DNA from: Sphingomonadales bacterium | GTDB lineage: Bacteria > Pseudomonadota > Alphaproteobacteria > Sphingomonadales > Sphingomonadaceae | Length of the DNA stretch: 64,000 bases | Direction: 5' to 3' | Assembly (NCBI GenBank): GCA_016704425.1 | Contig: JADJAC010000011.1 | Coordinates: 806,001 to 870,000, forward strand | Shown: in pieces, positions 16,411 through 24,086 of the stretch | How the letters are laid out: every line of letters starts with the position of its first letter | Position numbering within the stretch: the stretch's first letter is position 1 | The notes under the pieces: model-generated | Database searches by the model: none | What the model saw: the letters and a program-made list of their open reading frames with translations, nothing else | Told to the model about the DNA's origin: nothing | Translations under genes and position numbers: made by a program

Positions 16411-18774
16411 ATGGCCGAGTCGAAACATAGCACGCGTGCGGGAAGCCATGGTTGTTGCGGCGATCACGGCGACCATTTCGTCGGACAGGTTATCGATCCG
16501 GTTTGCGGCATGTCTGTAGATCCACAAAAGACCGCGCATCACGCATCGCACGCGGGCAGCGACTACCATTTCTGCAGCGCCGGGTGCCGCGAGAAATTCG
16601 TCGCCGACCCGCAGCGTTATCTGAACAAGGCTGCCGCCCCGATCGCACAAGATCAGCCGGGCACGATCTGGACTTGCCCGATGCATCCGGAAGTCCGGCA
16701 GGATCACCCGGGGGCGTGCCCGATCTGTGGCATGGCGCTCGAACCGGCGATGGTTACGGCCGATGAAGGGCCAAGCGCCGAACTGATCGACATGACCCGG
16801 CGCTTCTGGATCGGTCTTGCGCTCTCCCTGCCTGTGCTCGTTCTGGAAATGGGCGGGCATCTGTTCCCGGCGTTGCATCATCTGATACCGATGAAGGCGT
16901 CGATATGGATCCAGTTTGCGCTGGCCACACCAGTTGTCTTGTGGGCGGGATGGCCCTTTTTCCAGCGTGGCTGGTCCTCGCTCAAAACGCGCAATCTCAA
17001 CATGTTCACGCTGATCGCCATGGGAACCGGCGTGGCCTGGCTCTACAGTGTGGTCGCGGCAGTGGCGCCGGGTATCTTTCCTGATGCCTTCCGCGCCGCC
17101 GACGGGACGGTGGCGGTCTATTTCGAGGCAGCAGCGGTCATCACCGTGCTGGTACTGTTGGGCCAGGTGCTGGAATTGCGCGCCCGCGAGCGCACTTCGG
17201 GTGCGATCAAGGCGTTGCTCAATCTGGCACCGAAAACTGCGCGGCGCATCGCTGTTGACGGCAGCGAGGCGGAAGTTCCGCTGGAAGATGTCGCGGTGGG
17301 TGATCGGCTGCGGGTGCGGCCAGGCGAAAAGGTTCCGGTTGACGGCGTAGTCGAAGACGGCCGTTCGGCGCTCGACGAATCCATGGTCACGGGCGAATCC
17401 ATGCCGGTTACGAAGTCGGTTGACGACACGGTGATCGGCGGCACCATGAACCAGAGTGGCGCTCTGATCATCCGCGCAGACAAGGTCGGACGGGACACCA
17501 TGCTTTCCCGGATCGTGCAGATGGTTGCCGAAGCGCAACGCTCACGCGCGCCGATCCAGCGCATGGCGGATCAGGTTTCCGGCTGGTTCGTGCCGCTGGT
17601 TATCGGCATTGCCATTCTTGCCTTCGCGCTCTGGGGCATATGGGGGCCAGAGCCGCGCTTTGCCCACGGGCTGATTGCGGCGGTATCCGTGTTGATCATC
17701 GCCTGCCCCTGCGCGCTGGGCCTTGCCACGCCGATGTCGATCATGGTGGGCGTTGGGCGCGGCGCGGGACTTGGCGTGCTGATCAAGAATGCCGAGGCGC
17801 TGGAGCATATGGAAAAGGTCGACACGCTGGTGGTCGACAAGACCGGCACGCTGACCGAAGGCAAGCCCGCCGTCACCCGGATCATCGCAGCGGCAGGGTT
17901 TGAGGAAGCGGAATTGCTGCGGCTGGCGGCCGGCGTGGAGCGGGCGTCGGAACACCCCCTGGCGTTGGCGATCGTCGATGCGGCGATCAGCCGGTCCATC
18001 GAAATCCCTCCCGTCAGCGGTTTCGATTCCCCGACCGGCAAGGGCGCCGTTGGTGTGGTTGAGAACAAGCGCATCACGTTAGGCAACGCGCGCTTCCTGA
18101 CGGAATCGGGGATCGATACCGCGCCTCTTGCTGCCGAAGCCGATGCACTTCGCGAGGATGGTGCAACGGCCATCTTCATGGGGCTGGACCAGCAGGTGGC
18201 AGGCGTATTCGCCATTGCCGATCCGATCAAGCCAACAACGCCGGAAGCACTGGCTGCCTTGCGCGCAGATGGCATTCGCGTGGTGATGTTGACCGGTGAC
18301 AACCGCACGACAGCCACCGCCGTCGCGCGCCGGCTCGGGATCGATGCCGTCGAAGCCGACGTCCTGCCCGATCAGAAAGCCGATGTCGTCGCGCGGCTGA
18401 AGCAGGAAGGCCGCGTCGTCGCCATGGCCGGCGATGGAGTGAACGATGCGCCCGCGCTCGCGGCTGCGGACGTTGGCATAGCAATGGGTCATGGCACCGA
18501 TGTCGCCATGGAAAGCGCGGGGATGACGCTGCTGAAGGGCGATCTTGTCGGCATCGTTCGCGCCCGCCAGCTCAGCGAGGCGACAATGTCCAACATCCGC
18601 CAGAATCTGTTTTTCGCTTTCATTTATAATGCGGCCGGCGTTCCGGTCGCGGCAGGGCTGCTCTATCCGTTCTTCGGCATCCTGCTTTCGCCTATGATCG
18701 CTGCGGCGGCGATGGCCTTGTCCTCGGTCAGCGTTGTCGCCAACGCACTGCGTCTCAATCGGGTGAAGCTGTGA
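16411..18774 (+). CDS. Cu(I)/heavy-metal P1B-type ATPase with YHS domain
   Basis: The product is a copper-exporting P-type ATPase of about 787 residues. The N-terminus holds a His/Cys-rich head, a YHS domain (VIDPVCGMSVD...YHFCSAGCREKF) and a heavy-metal-binding segment (WTCPMHPEV...GACPICGMALEP). Eight membrane helices follow. The transport motif is ACPCALGLATP (CPC), the phosphorylation site DKTGTLTEG, the HP signature SEHPLA and the hinge GDGVNDAPAL. The start at 16411 has GGAAGGAG 6 bases upstream. An upstream in-frame ATG at 16384 is possible. The MerR gene overlaps the end (GTGA), so the two are co-transcribed. Confidence 0.92.
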   Translation: MAESKHSTRAGSHGCCGDHGDHFVGQVIDPVCGMSVDPQKTAHHASHAGSDYHFCSAGCREKFVADPQRYLNKAAAPIAQDQPGTIWTCPMHPEVRQDHPGACPICGMALEPAMVTADEGPSAELIDMTRRFWIGLALSLPVLVLEMGGHLFPALHHLIPMKASIWIQFALATPVVLWAGWPFFQRGWSSLKTRNLNMFTLIAMGTGVAWLYSVVAAVAPGIFPDAFRAADGTVAVYFEAAAVITVLVLLGQVLELRARERTSGAIKALLNLAPKTARRIAVDGSEAEVPLEDVAVGDRLRVRPGEKVPVDGVVEDGRSALDESMVTGESMPVTKSVDDTVIGGTMNQSGALIIRADKVGRDTMLSRIVQMVAEAQRSRAPIQRMADQVSGWFVPLVIGIAILAFALWGIWGPEPRFAHGLIAAVSVLIIACPCALGLATPMSIMVGVGRGAGLGVLIKNAEALEHMEKVDTLVVDKTGTLTEGKPAVTRIIAAAGFEEAELLRLAAGVERASEHPLALAIVDAAISRSIEIPPVSGFDSPTGKGAVGVVENKRITLGNARFLTESGIDTAPLAAEADALREDGATAIFMGLDQQVAGVFAIADPIKPTTPEALAALRADGIRVVMLTGDNRTTATAVARRLGIDAVEADVLPDQKADVVARLKQEGRVVAMAGDGVNDAPALAAADVGIAMGHGTDVAMESAGMTLLKGDLVGIVRARQLSEATMSNIRQNLFFAFIYNAAGVPVAAGLLYPFFGILLSPMIAAAAMALSSVSVVANALRLNRVKL

Positions 18775-19157
18775 ACATTGGTGCAGCCTCGCAGGCAAGC
18801 GGCGTCTCGCAGCGGATGATCCGGCACTATGAAAAGATCGGCCTGATCCCCGCGCCACCGCGCCGCGGGAGTGGGTATCGCGATTATTCCGATGCGGATG
18901 TTCATCGCCTGCGCTTCATTGCCAATGCCCGCGATCTCGGGTTCGGGACGGAGGAGATCACGACTTTGCTAGCCCTATGGTCGAATCGTGAGCGGGCCAG
19001 CAGCGAGGTCAAGGCCTTGGCACTCGCCCAGGCGGACGAATTGGGGCGCAAGGCAAAGGCGCTCGAAAGCATGCGGCGCACCCTCCTGGATCTCGCCCGC
19101 CAGTGCCACGGTGACAACCGGCCGGATTGTCCGATCATTGATGGTTTGGCAACGTAA
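18771..19157 (+). CDS. MerR-family copper regulator (CueR-like)
   Basis: The 128-residue regulator starts with GTG overlapping the ATPase stop. The N-terminal helix-turn-helix (NIGAASQASGVSQRMIRHYE then GLIPAPPR) matches the family. The long dimer helix runs about residues 75-110. The C-terminal metal loop is CHGDNRPDCPII, with the two cysteines spaced as in Cu(I)-sensing CueR. It probably activates the ATPase promoter and copper genes through the palindrome at 16326-16376. Confidence 0.9.
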   Translation: MNIGAASQASGVSQRMIRHYEKIGLIPAPPRRGSGYRDYSDADVHRLRFIANARDLGFGTEEITTLLALWSNRERASSEVKALALAQADELGRKAKALESMRRTLLDLARQCHGDNRPDCPIIDGLAT

Positions 19158-19648
19158 AGGACGTTCAGGCAGTCAAGGGAGGCGGGTTCATTTGCTTCTT
19201 TCTCCCTTTGAAAAATATCCGATTAGAACAGAGTTGGCGTTTCCCTGGCGGCATCCTCTGTTGCTGTTCCCGAGGGGCTGACGCAGGCCGACGTCCTGAC
19301 CGTTGTACTGGCACTGACTGGCATCGGCAGCGTGGTGCTCCGGAAGACGGCCAGGGCGCGGATGGGTTGGAATTCCGCTGCAGGAATGGGTTAGAGGTTT
19401 CTGTATTCAGCCCTCTCCCATTCCGTAGAGATTCGGCCATCCGGCAGCAGCCATAAAATTCGGCCATTTGCTGCTGACCCCGTCTCGGGGCTGTTGCGGC
19501 TGAAACCAATGAAAATATGTAGTGCGAGGTAAACAGGTGACCGTCATTCTGTTCCGCCAGAATGCCCTTTCCAGCATGGAAGGTGGTAGGCCTGCCGATC
19601 GAAGCAGTGCAACAGAGCGTTAAGCACTGATCGGTTGCGGCGCTCATG
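19158..19648. other. gene-poor gap with phage relic and short repeats
   Basis: This 490-base stretch holds no convincing full-length gene. It contains the 3' relic of a phage holin-like gene (19266-19394) and two imperfect direct repeats, ATTCGGCCATCCGGCAGCAG (19431-19450) and ATTCGGCCATTTGCTGCTGA (19458-19477), beside a CCCCG...CGGGG stem. It looks like a scar between the copper island and the next metal island. Confidence 0.6.
19266..19394 (+). pseudogene. 3' relic of a phage holin-like gene (second, diverged copy)
   Basis: Translating from 19266 gives VPEGLTQADVLTVVLALTGI, then GSVVLRKTARARMG and a short extra tail to a TAG at 19392. Over 33 residues this matches the C-terminus of the phage gene at 6970-7164 at 25 positions. 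Nothing like that gene's N-terminal half lies upstream. The divergence rules out a recent local duplication, so it looks like the remains of a related prophage. Confidence 0.75.
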
Positions 19649-20002
19649 TCATCCGCGACCTGGTCCCCACAGGATCAATCCCGCCCCGGCAAGGCAGATC
19701 AGCCCGCCCAGAATATCCCAGCGGTTGGGCGCAACACCCTCGACAACCTTGAGCCAGACCAGCGAAGCGACAATGTAGACGCCGCCATAGGCGGCAAAAG
19801 CTCGCCCGGCCGCTTCCGCTTCTACCCTGGTCAGGGCGTAGGCAAAGATGATCAGTGACAGGATGCCGGCGGCGATCCAGGCTGGCGATCGATCGAGCCG
19901 AAGGACTGTCCAGAAGGCAAAGCAACCGGCGATCTCGGCGATGGCCGCGAGGACGTACCACGCAATTGTTGAGAGTGGCGCTGTCACAGCCGGATATCCC
20001 AA
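19649..20002 (-). CDS. YnfA/UPF0060-family small membrane protein
   Basis: The 117-residue protein has four hydrophobic segments and the family's end (LGGLICLAGAGLILWGPGRG), with AEIAGCFAFWTVLRL near the N-terminus and the central AAYGGVYIVASLVWL segment. UPF0060 proteins resemble small multidrug efflux subunits. It overlaps the preceding DUF3147-like gene and is the last gene of the MerR-led - strand operon. Confidence 0.85.
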   Translation of the reverse strand: MGYPAVTAPLSTIAWYVLAAIAEIAGCFAFWTVLRLDRSPAWIAAGILSLIIFAYALTRVEAEAAGRAFAAYGGVYIVASLVWLKVVEGVAPNRWDILGGLICLAGAGLILWGPGRG

Positions 20003-20334
20003 CGAGCGAGTAGCGCCGCCATGCCGACGTACAGGACGATGGTGAGAGCGCAGCCTGCCGCGAGTGAGGGCCAGAAAGCGAAGCCGCGCTTGAGCAAAAC
20101 CGGGATCAGCAGGAACATCGGCAGGCTCGGAAGAACGTACCAGAATGTGGCCTGCGAATAGCTGACCATGCGGGCGGTGTCGCCGGTGTCTCGCCAGAGC
20201 CAGATCATGCTGAGCAACGCGACGAGCGGGAGCGATGCCAGCAATGCGCCAAGTCCGGCGCTCCGGCGCGCGACTTCGGAAACCATGACAATGATGATCG
20301 CCGAGATTGCGGTTTTGACGACCAGATAGATCAT
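19984..20334 (-). CDS. DUF3147-like four-helix membrane protein
   Basis: This 116-residue membrane protein (MIYLVVKTAISAIIIVMVSE...) has four hydrophobic helices, a conserved SLPLVALLSMIWLW in the second and a short basic end. It is recognised as similar to DUF3147 proteins that lie beside MerR-type metal regulators. Its ATG overlaps the regulator's stop (ATGA), so it is co-translated with it. The function is unknown. Confidence 0.75.
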   Translation of the reverse strand: MIYLVVKTAISAIIIVMVSEVARRSAGLGALLASLPLVALLSMIWLWRDTGDTARMVSYSQATFWYVLPSLPMFLLIPVLLKRGFAFWPSLAAGCALTIVLYVGMAALLARWDIRL

Positions 20335-20744
20335 TCGTGGTCTCCGTTGCACATGGTGTGATCCCCCAGCGCCTCGATCACTCGACAATCGGCGGCAAGT
20401 CCGCCCCGGCAGCGACCGATAATGCGCGACAGTTCGTCGCGCAGGGTAACGAGTTGGCCGATCTTCTCTTCGACCTGCGCCAGATGCCGGGTGGCGATCC
20501 GGTCGGCCTCGGAACACTCGCGCTCGGGATGGTCGGCCAGATCGAGCAGCGAGCGCACTTCCTCGATGGTGAAGCCAAGCTCACGTGAATGACGGACAAA
20601 GGCGAGCCGCGTGCGATGTGCTTCGCCATAGGAGCGGTAATTTGCCGCAGTCCGCGCCGGTTCGGGCAGCAGACCGATCCGCTCGTAATAGCGGATCGTC
20701 TCGATGTTGGTTCCGGTCGCCCTGGACAGTTCGCCGATTTTCAT
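20331..20744 (-). CDS. MerR-family metal regulator (CadR/PbrR/ZntR-like)
   Basis: The 137-residue regulator starts MKIGELSRATGTNIETIRYY, a standard MerR helix-turn-helix, followed by GLLPEPART and a long dimer helix. The C-terminal part has Cys at the S-E-C-S position and the CRGGLAADCRVIEAL loop. That layout is near those of Pb/Cd/Zn/Co sensors rather than the CueR loop. It diverges from the CDF transporter, and a perfect MerR-type operator lies between them (20748-20778). Confidence 0.9.
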   Translation of the reverse strand: MKIGELSRATGTNIETIRYYERIGLLPEPARTAANYRSYGEAHRTRLAFVRHSRELGFTIEEVRSLLDLADHPERECSEADRIATRHLAQVEEKIGQLVTLRDELSRIIGRCRGGLAADCRVIEALGDHTMCNGDHE

Positions 20745-20747
20745 CGC

Positions 20748-20778
20748 TTGACCCTGTAGTTGCTACAGGGTGCATATA
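20748..20778 (+). promoter_or_regulatory. MerR-type operator/promoter for the CDF-DUF3703-czc genes
   Basis: A -35 box TTGACC (20748-20753) and a CATATA-type -10 (20773-20778) are 19 bases apart, the long spacing that MerR activators need. Between them lies a perfect dyad, CCCTGTAG (20752-20759) and CTACAGGG (20763-20770) around TTG. The form is almost the same as CadR/PbrR/ZntR operators. The regulator gene starts at 20744 on the other strand. Confidence 0.85.
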
Positions 20779-20813
20779 GAGGGCCGACTCGAACGAACCA
20801 AGGAGTTTCAGCC

Positions 20814-21446
20814 ATGGCGGACAGTTGCTGCGACAGTTCCTGCAGTGACGACACCGCGCGCAATGATCCTGCGTGGCGCAGGGCGTTGTGGATCGCGCTC
20901 GTCGTCAATGGCGTGATGTTTTTCGTCGAGATCATCGCGGGTGCCGCATCGGGATCCCGCTCGCTACAGGCTGACGCGCTCGATTTTCTGGGGGATGCCG
21001 CGAACTATGCGATCAGCCTTGGCGTCGCCGGCATGGCGCTTGTCTGGCGGGCGCGGACCGCACTGGTCAAAGGGCTGACCATTCTGACTTTTGCGCTCGG
21101 GGTGATGGTCTCGGCGGTCTGGGGCCTTGTTGCTGGAACCCAGCCCGATCCTTGGGCGATGACAGGCATCGGCGCACTCGCGCTGGTGACGAACGTCTCG
21201 GTGGCGCTCCTGCTCTATCGTTTCCGGTCGGGTGATGCCAACATGCGATCGGTCTGGGTCTGCTCGCGCAACGATGCGATCAACAACCTGCTGGTGATTG
21301 GCGCGGGCTTCGTGGTGCTGTGGACGGGCAGCGGCCTCCCCGACCTCGTCGTTGCGCTCATCATGGCGCTTCTCGGGCTGCAGGGGGGATGGCAGGTGGT
21401 TCGGCAGGCCCGATATGAACTCACGGCCAGCGGGGCTCCGGCGTGA
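20814..21446 (+). CDS. CDF-family cation diffusion facilitator
   Basis: The start at 20814 is preceded by AGGAG 8 bases upstream. The 210-residue protein has a Cys-rich N-terminus (MADSCCDSSCSDD), then six hydrophobic segments and the conserved acidic motif QADALDFLGDAANYAIS near TM2. It lacks the usual cytosolic C-terminal domain and stops soon after the last helix, like small Co/Zn CDF transporters in MerR-led clusters. It overlaps the DUF3703 gene by 4 bases. Confidence 0.85.
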   Translation: MADSCCDSSCSDDTARNDPAWRRALWIALVVNGVMFFVEIIAGAASGSRSLQADALDFLGDAANYAISLGVAGMALVWRARTALVKGLTILTFALGVMVSAVWGLVAGTQPDPWAMTGIGALALVTNVSVALLLYRFRSGDANMRSVWVCSRNDAINNLLVIGAGFVVLWTGSGLPDLVVALIMALLGLQGGWQVVRQARYELTASGAPA

Positions 21447-21793
21447 AGCAACTCGAAACCGCATATTGGGCGGAGATCGATGCCTTCCGGCAAGCGAAGG
21501 CGGGACAGGATGCCGCGGCTGCGTGGCACCATCTGGAACGCGCGCACATCCTTTCTCAGCAGGTCCTGCGGCTCCACCTTCATGCCCATGCGGTCATGCT
21601 GACCTTTGCTCTGTCCCGGCGGGATTGGCGCGAGGCGCGCGGACAAGTTCTGCGGCTGATGCTTGCGCCACTCGGCGCTCTGCTGGGGCGGATCCCACTG
21701 GGAAACACCGGACGAGCAGCGGTCAGTGCCTTCGTGCCCATGCCCATACCGGAAGAGCTTCGTCATGTTCTCGGCCAGGAACAGCGCAAGTGA
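21443..21793 (+). CDS. DUF3703 family protein
   Basis: The 116-residue soluble protein matches DUF3703, with conserved AWHHLERAHILSQQ and HLHAHAVML segments and a GRIPLGNTGRAAVSAFVPMP motif. Members usually lie beside CDF or czc genes. His-rich positions suggest metal binding or trafficking. It overlaps the CDF gene (ATGA), so both are translated together. Confidence 0.85.
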   Translation: MKQLETAYWAEIDAFRQAKAGQDAAAAWHHLERAHILSQQVLRLHLHAHAVMLTFALSRRDWREARGQVLRLMLAPLGALLGRIPLGNTGRAAVSAFVPMPIPEELRHVLGQEQRK

Positions 21794-21833
21794 TGCGTTT
21801 GCTGTGGCACTATTGCTCTGCTAGGTGGGGACG

Positions 21834-22166
21834 ATGAGGGGCATTGTTCTCCAGTTCCTGATTCTGTTCTCGGTGCTTTGCGCCGGTTTTCATGCGCCTG
21901 CTGCGGCCCATGACGACCACGGTCAGGCCACAGTTCTTGTGGCTGATGCACACCATGCTGGCGACCACGAAGATTTCTCCGACGATTCTTCCTCGGATCC
22001 GTCGCAGGAACTCTATCATCATCACCATTGCCCCATGACGACGGTATTTGATGGCAGCGATGGCGCGATCCTAGCCTTCGCGAACAAAGAGTTGCTCTGG
22101 CCGAGCAAGGCTGCTGCGCTCGCCTCGCTCATGCCAATTCCGCCAACCGAGCCGCCCGCAGCCTGA
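21834..22166 (+). CDS. small exported His/Asp-rich protein of the metal island
   Basis: The start is probably the ATG at 21834 (MRGIVLQFLILFSVLCAGF), which gives a signal peptide of about 25 residues. A GTG at 21825 is also open. The mature part is rich in His and Asp (AHDDHGQATVLVADAHHAGD, then YHHHHCPMTT). Such proteins in czc clusters probably bind Zn or Co in the periplasm. No family name is recognised. Confidence 0.65.
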   Translation: MRGIVLQFLILFSVLCAGFHAPAAAHDDHGQATVLVADAHHAGDHEDFSDDSSSDPSQELYHHHHCPMTTVFDGSDGAILAFANKELLWPSKAAALASLMPIPPTEPPAA

Positions 22167-22183
22167 GATCCCAGCTTTGCGCG

Positions 22184-22200
22184 CGCCGGGCAGCCCGGCG
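22184..22200 (+). terminator. GC hairpin between two small exported genes
   Basis: CGCCGGG (22184-22190) and CCCGGCG (22194-22200) pair perfectly around CAG. The T-run behind it is short, so termination is partial at best. Confidence 0.4.
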
Positions 22201-22271
22201 TTGAATCTGGTATTTCAGGATTACTTCCACATGCGATACTTATTTATAGGCGCAATTCGCCTGCGGCGCTC

Positions 22272-22688
22272 ATGGCCGCTACCCCCGCCGATGCGCGCCC
22301 GTCTCGGGTTGATATCCCCATTCAGATTGACCCAAATTCGTCGGTCTATGTGCTTTGGGTCAAAGTAAAGGCTGAAGGCGACCACACGATTGTCAGCGGC
22401 TACGTTCGAGAAAAGCGCTGGTTCGTCCGTAGCCGTGGGCATCTTCACATCGCGTTCCTGAGGCAAGGCCAGCAGATCGCCTGTCAGGAAAGCGACTGGA
22501 AAAAATACCGGCGTCGTTCTCGAGGGCAGTGGCGCTTCACGAGCTCGGTGCAAATTGCCGCCTCTACAATCGATAGTGTGCAAATCTCGCACGTTGACCA
22601 TGACCGGGTGCCCGACAGCACCCCGAGATCCATGAAAGCCTGCTCGGGATCGACTGTGGACACCGAGCAGAATGCAGGCGGTGCATAA
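22272..22688 (+). CDS. hypothetical protein of the czc region, N-terminus possibly frameshifted
   Basis: The frame from 22272 gives MAATPADARPSRVDIPIQID and later GHLHIAFLRQGQQIACQESD and WKKYRRRSRGQWRF, a beta-rich protein. A likely signal sequence starts at the ATG at 22231 (MRYLFIGAI) in another frame. In the 22272 frame the bases before the ATG read PAALMAATPADA, a good signal cleavage region. One base shift between 22250 and 22270 would join them. It may be a real frameshift, a sequencing error, or an alternative start. No family is recognised. Confidence 0.55.
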   Translation: MAATPADARPSRVDIPIQIDPNSSVYVLWVKVKAEGDHTIVSGYVREKRWFVRSRGHLHIAFLRQGQQIACQESDWKKYRRRSRGQWRFTSSVQIAASTIDSVQISHVDHDRVPDSTPRSMKACSGSTVDTEQNAGGA

Positions 22689-22850
22689 GATGGCATCCCG
22701 ATTGTTGATGGCTTCAACCATTCGGACGAGTGGTCTGCAGGTCGCGGGTGCCGAGGTTTCGCTGATTGGCTGGCTTTCCCGACGTGCCCTGAATGCCCCG
22801 CGTGTCGAAGACACGCGCGAGCAAACTGCAAGCGTTTCAGGAGTGATCCC

Positions 22851-24086
22851 ATGACTTTGACACTGCGCGCCAGCCTGTTGGCCGGATTGGCGCTGGCCTT
22901 GCCCGTAGCGGCAAGCGCGGAATCCGTAAGTCTGGACGAGGCCGTCCGCCGCGCCATTGCGGCGTCGCCCGCGATCCAGGCCCAGGAGGCTGGCATCCGG
23001 TCGGCAAGGGCGGGGCGCAGCCAGGCTGATGTCCGCCCCAATCCGGTCCTGTCAGTCGAGGCCGAAAACATCGCAGGCACCGGCGCCTATGATGTCTATA
23101 GGCAGGCCGAGACGACCGTCACTTATGCCCAGACCATTGAACGCGGCGGCAAGCGCGATGCGCGGATCGCCTATGCCCAGCGTGACATTGGTGTCGCCGA
23201 GGCAACGGCGCGCCTTGTCCGGCTCGACCTTGCCGAGGCGGTGCAACGCACATTCATCGACCTGCAGATCGCCGAGGAAGTTGTCTGGCTTGCCGAACGA
23301 CGCCTCGAAACTGAGCGCGCCATGCAGACCGAAGCCCTGCGCCGGGTACGCGGCTACAAGGATCCGCTCTTCGTTGAAACCCGCGCCGAAGCCCGTGTCG
23401 CCCAGGCACGGCTTGCGCTCGACGAAGCTCGGTCCCGCCGCAATGCCGCCCGCGCGAGGCTGGCCTCGTTCTGGGGCGGCAAGGCAGAAGACGTCGAGGT
23501 GCCGCGCGGGATCGAGAAGCCTGACGATCACCTGCATCAACTGGCCGCAGCCGACAGTGCGCTTGCATCTGCCACGGTGGAACGGGCGCAGGCGGCGGTC
23601 GTGGTCGAACAGACCCGCGGCGTGCAGGACTACACGGTGAGCGGCGGCGTGCGGCATCTGCGCGAGACGGGTGATGTCGCGCTGGTGGCCGGGATATCGA
23701 TTCCCCTCGGCCGCTTCGACCGCAATCGGGGGAACATTGAGCGCGCGCAGGCTGATCGGCAGCGGATCGAACTGCTGGCCGAAGCGGCCCGCCTTGACCG
23801 TCTGCGCCAGTTGGCCTCGCTCAGGGCCGAAGCGGATGCCGCCCGGATGCGCGCCGACGGGATTATGCAGGATGTCTATCCCAAGGCCGTCCGCACGCTC
23901 CAGCAGGTCCGCGAAGGCTACAATCGCGGCGGTTTCCGCTTCAGCGATGTGCAGGACGGTGCCGACGCCATCATCGAGGTTCAGTCGCAGTGGGTCGAAG
24001 CGATGACCCGTTACCGCGACATCCTGTCCCAGATCGACCGGCTGACCGGACGTTTCGACGTCGTCGCCGGGGAGGAAATACAATGA
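22851..24086 (+). CDS. czcC: CzcC-like outer membrane factor of a tripartite metal efflux pump
   Basis: The 411-residue TolC-family protein has a signal peptide (MTLTLRASLLAGLALALPVAASA), a conserved VRRAIAASPAIQAQEAGI segment, and long paired helices with periodicity at about 60-150 and 270-390. It ends in a short loop with VVAGEEIQ. The stop overlaps the CzcB start (ATGA). The three-gene order CBA fits cobalt-zinc-cadmium exporters; metal specificity is inferred from that. Confidence 0.88.
   Translation: MTLTLRASLLAGLALALPVAASAESVSLDEAVRRAIAASPAIQAQEAGIRSARAGRSQADVRPNPVLSVEAENIAGTGAYDVYRQAETTVTYAQTIERGGKRDARIAYAQRDIGVAEATARLVRLDLAEAVQRTFIDLQIAEEVVWLAERRLETERAMQTEALRRVRGYKDPLFVETRAEARVAQARLALDEARSRRNAARARLASFWGGKAEDVEVPRGIEKPDDHLHQLAAADSALASATVERAQAAVVVEQTRGVQDYTVSGGVRHLRETGDVALVAGISIPLGRFDRNRGNIERAQADRQRIELLAEAARLDRLRQLASLRAEADAARMRADGIMQDVYPKAVRTLQQVREGYNRGGFRFSDVQDGADAIIEVQSQWVEAMTRYRDILSQIDRLTGRFDVVAGEEIQ

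Noticed and set aside
16372..17538. Long - strand frame opposite the Cu ATPase
   Set aside because: Antisense to intact P-type ATPase motifs.
23052..24083. Long - strand frame opposite czcC
   Set aside because: Antisense shadow of a supported gene.
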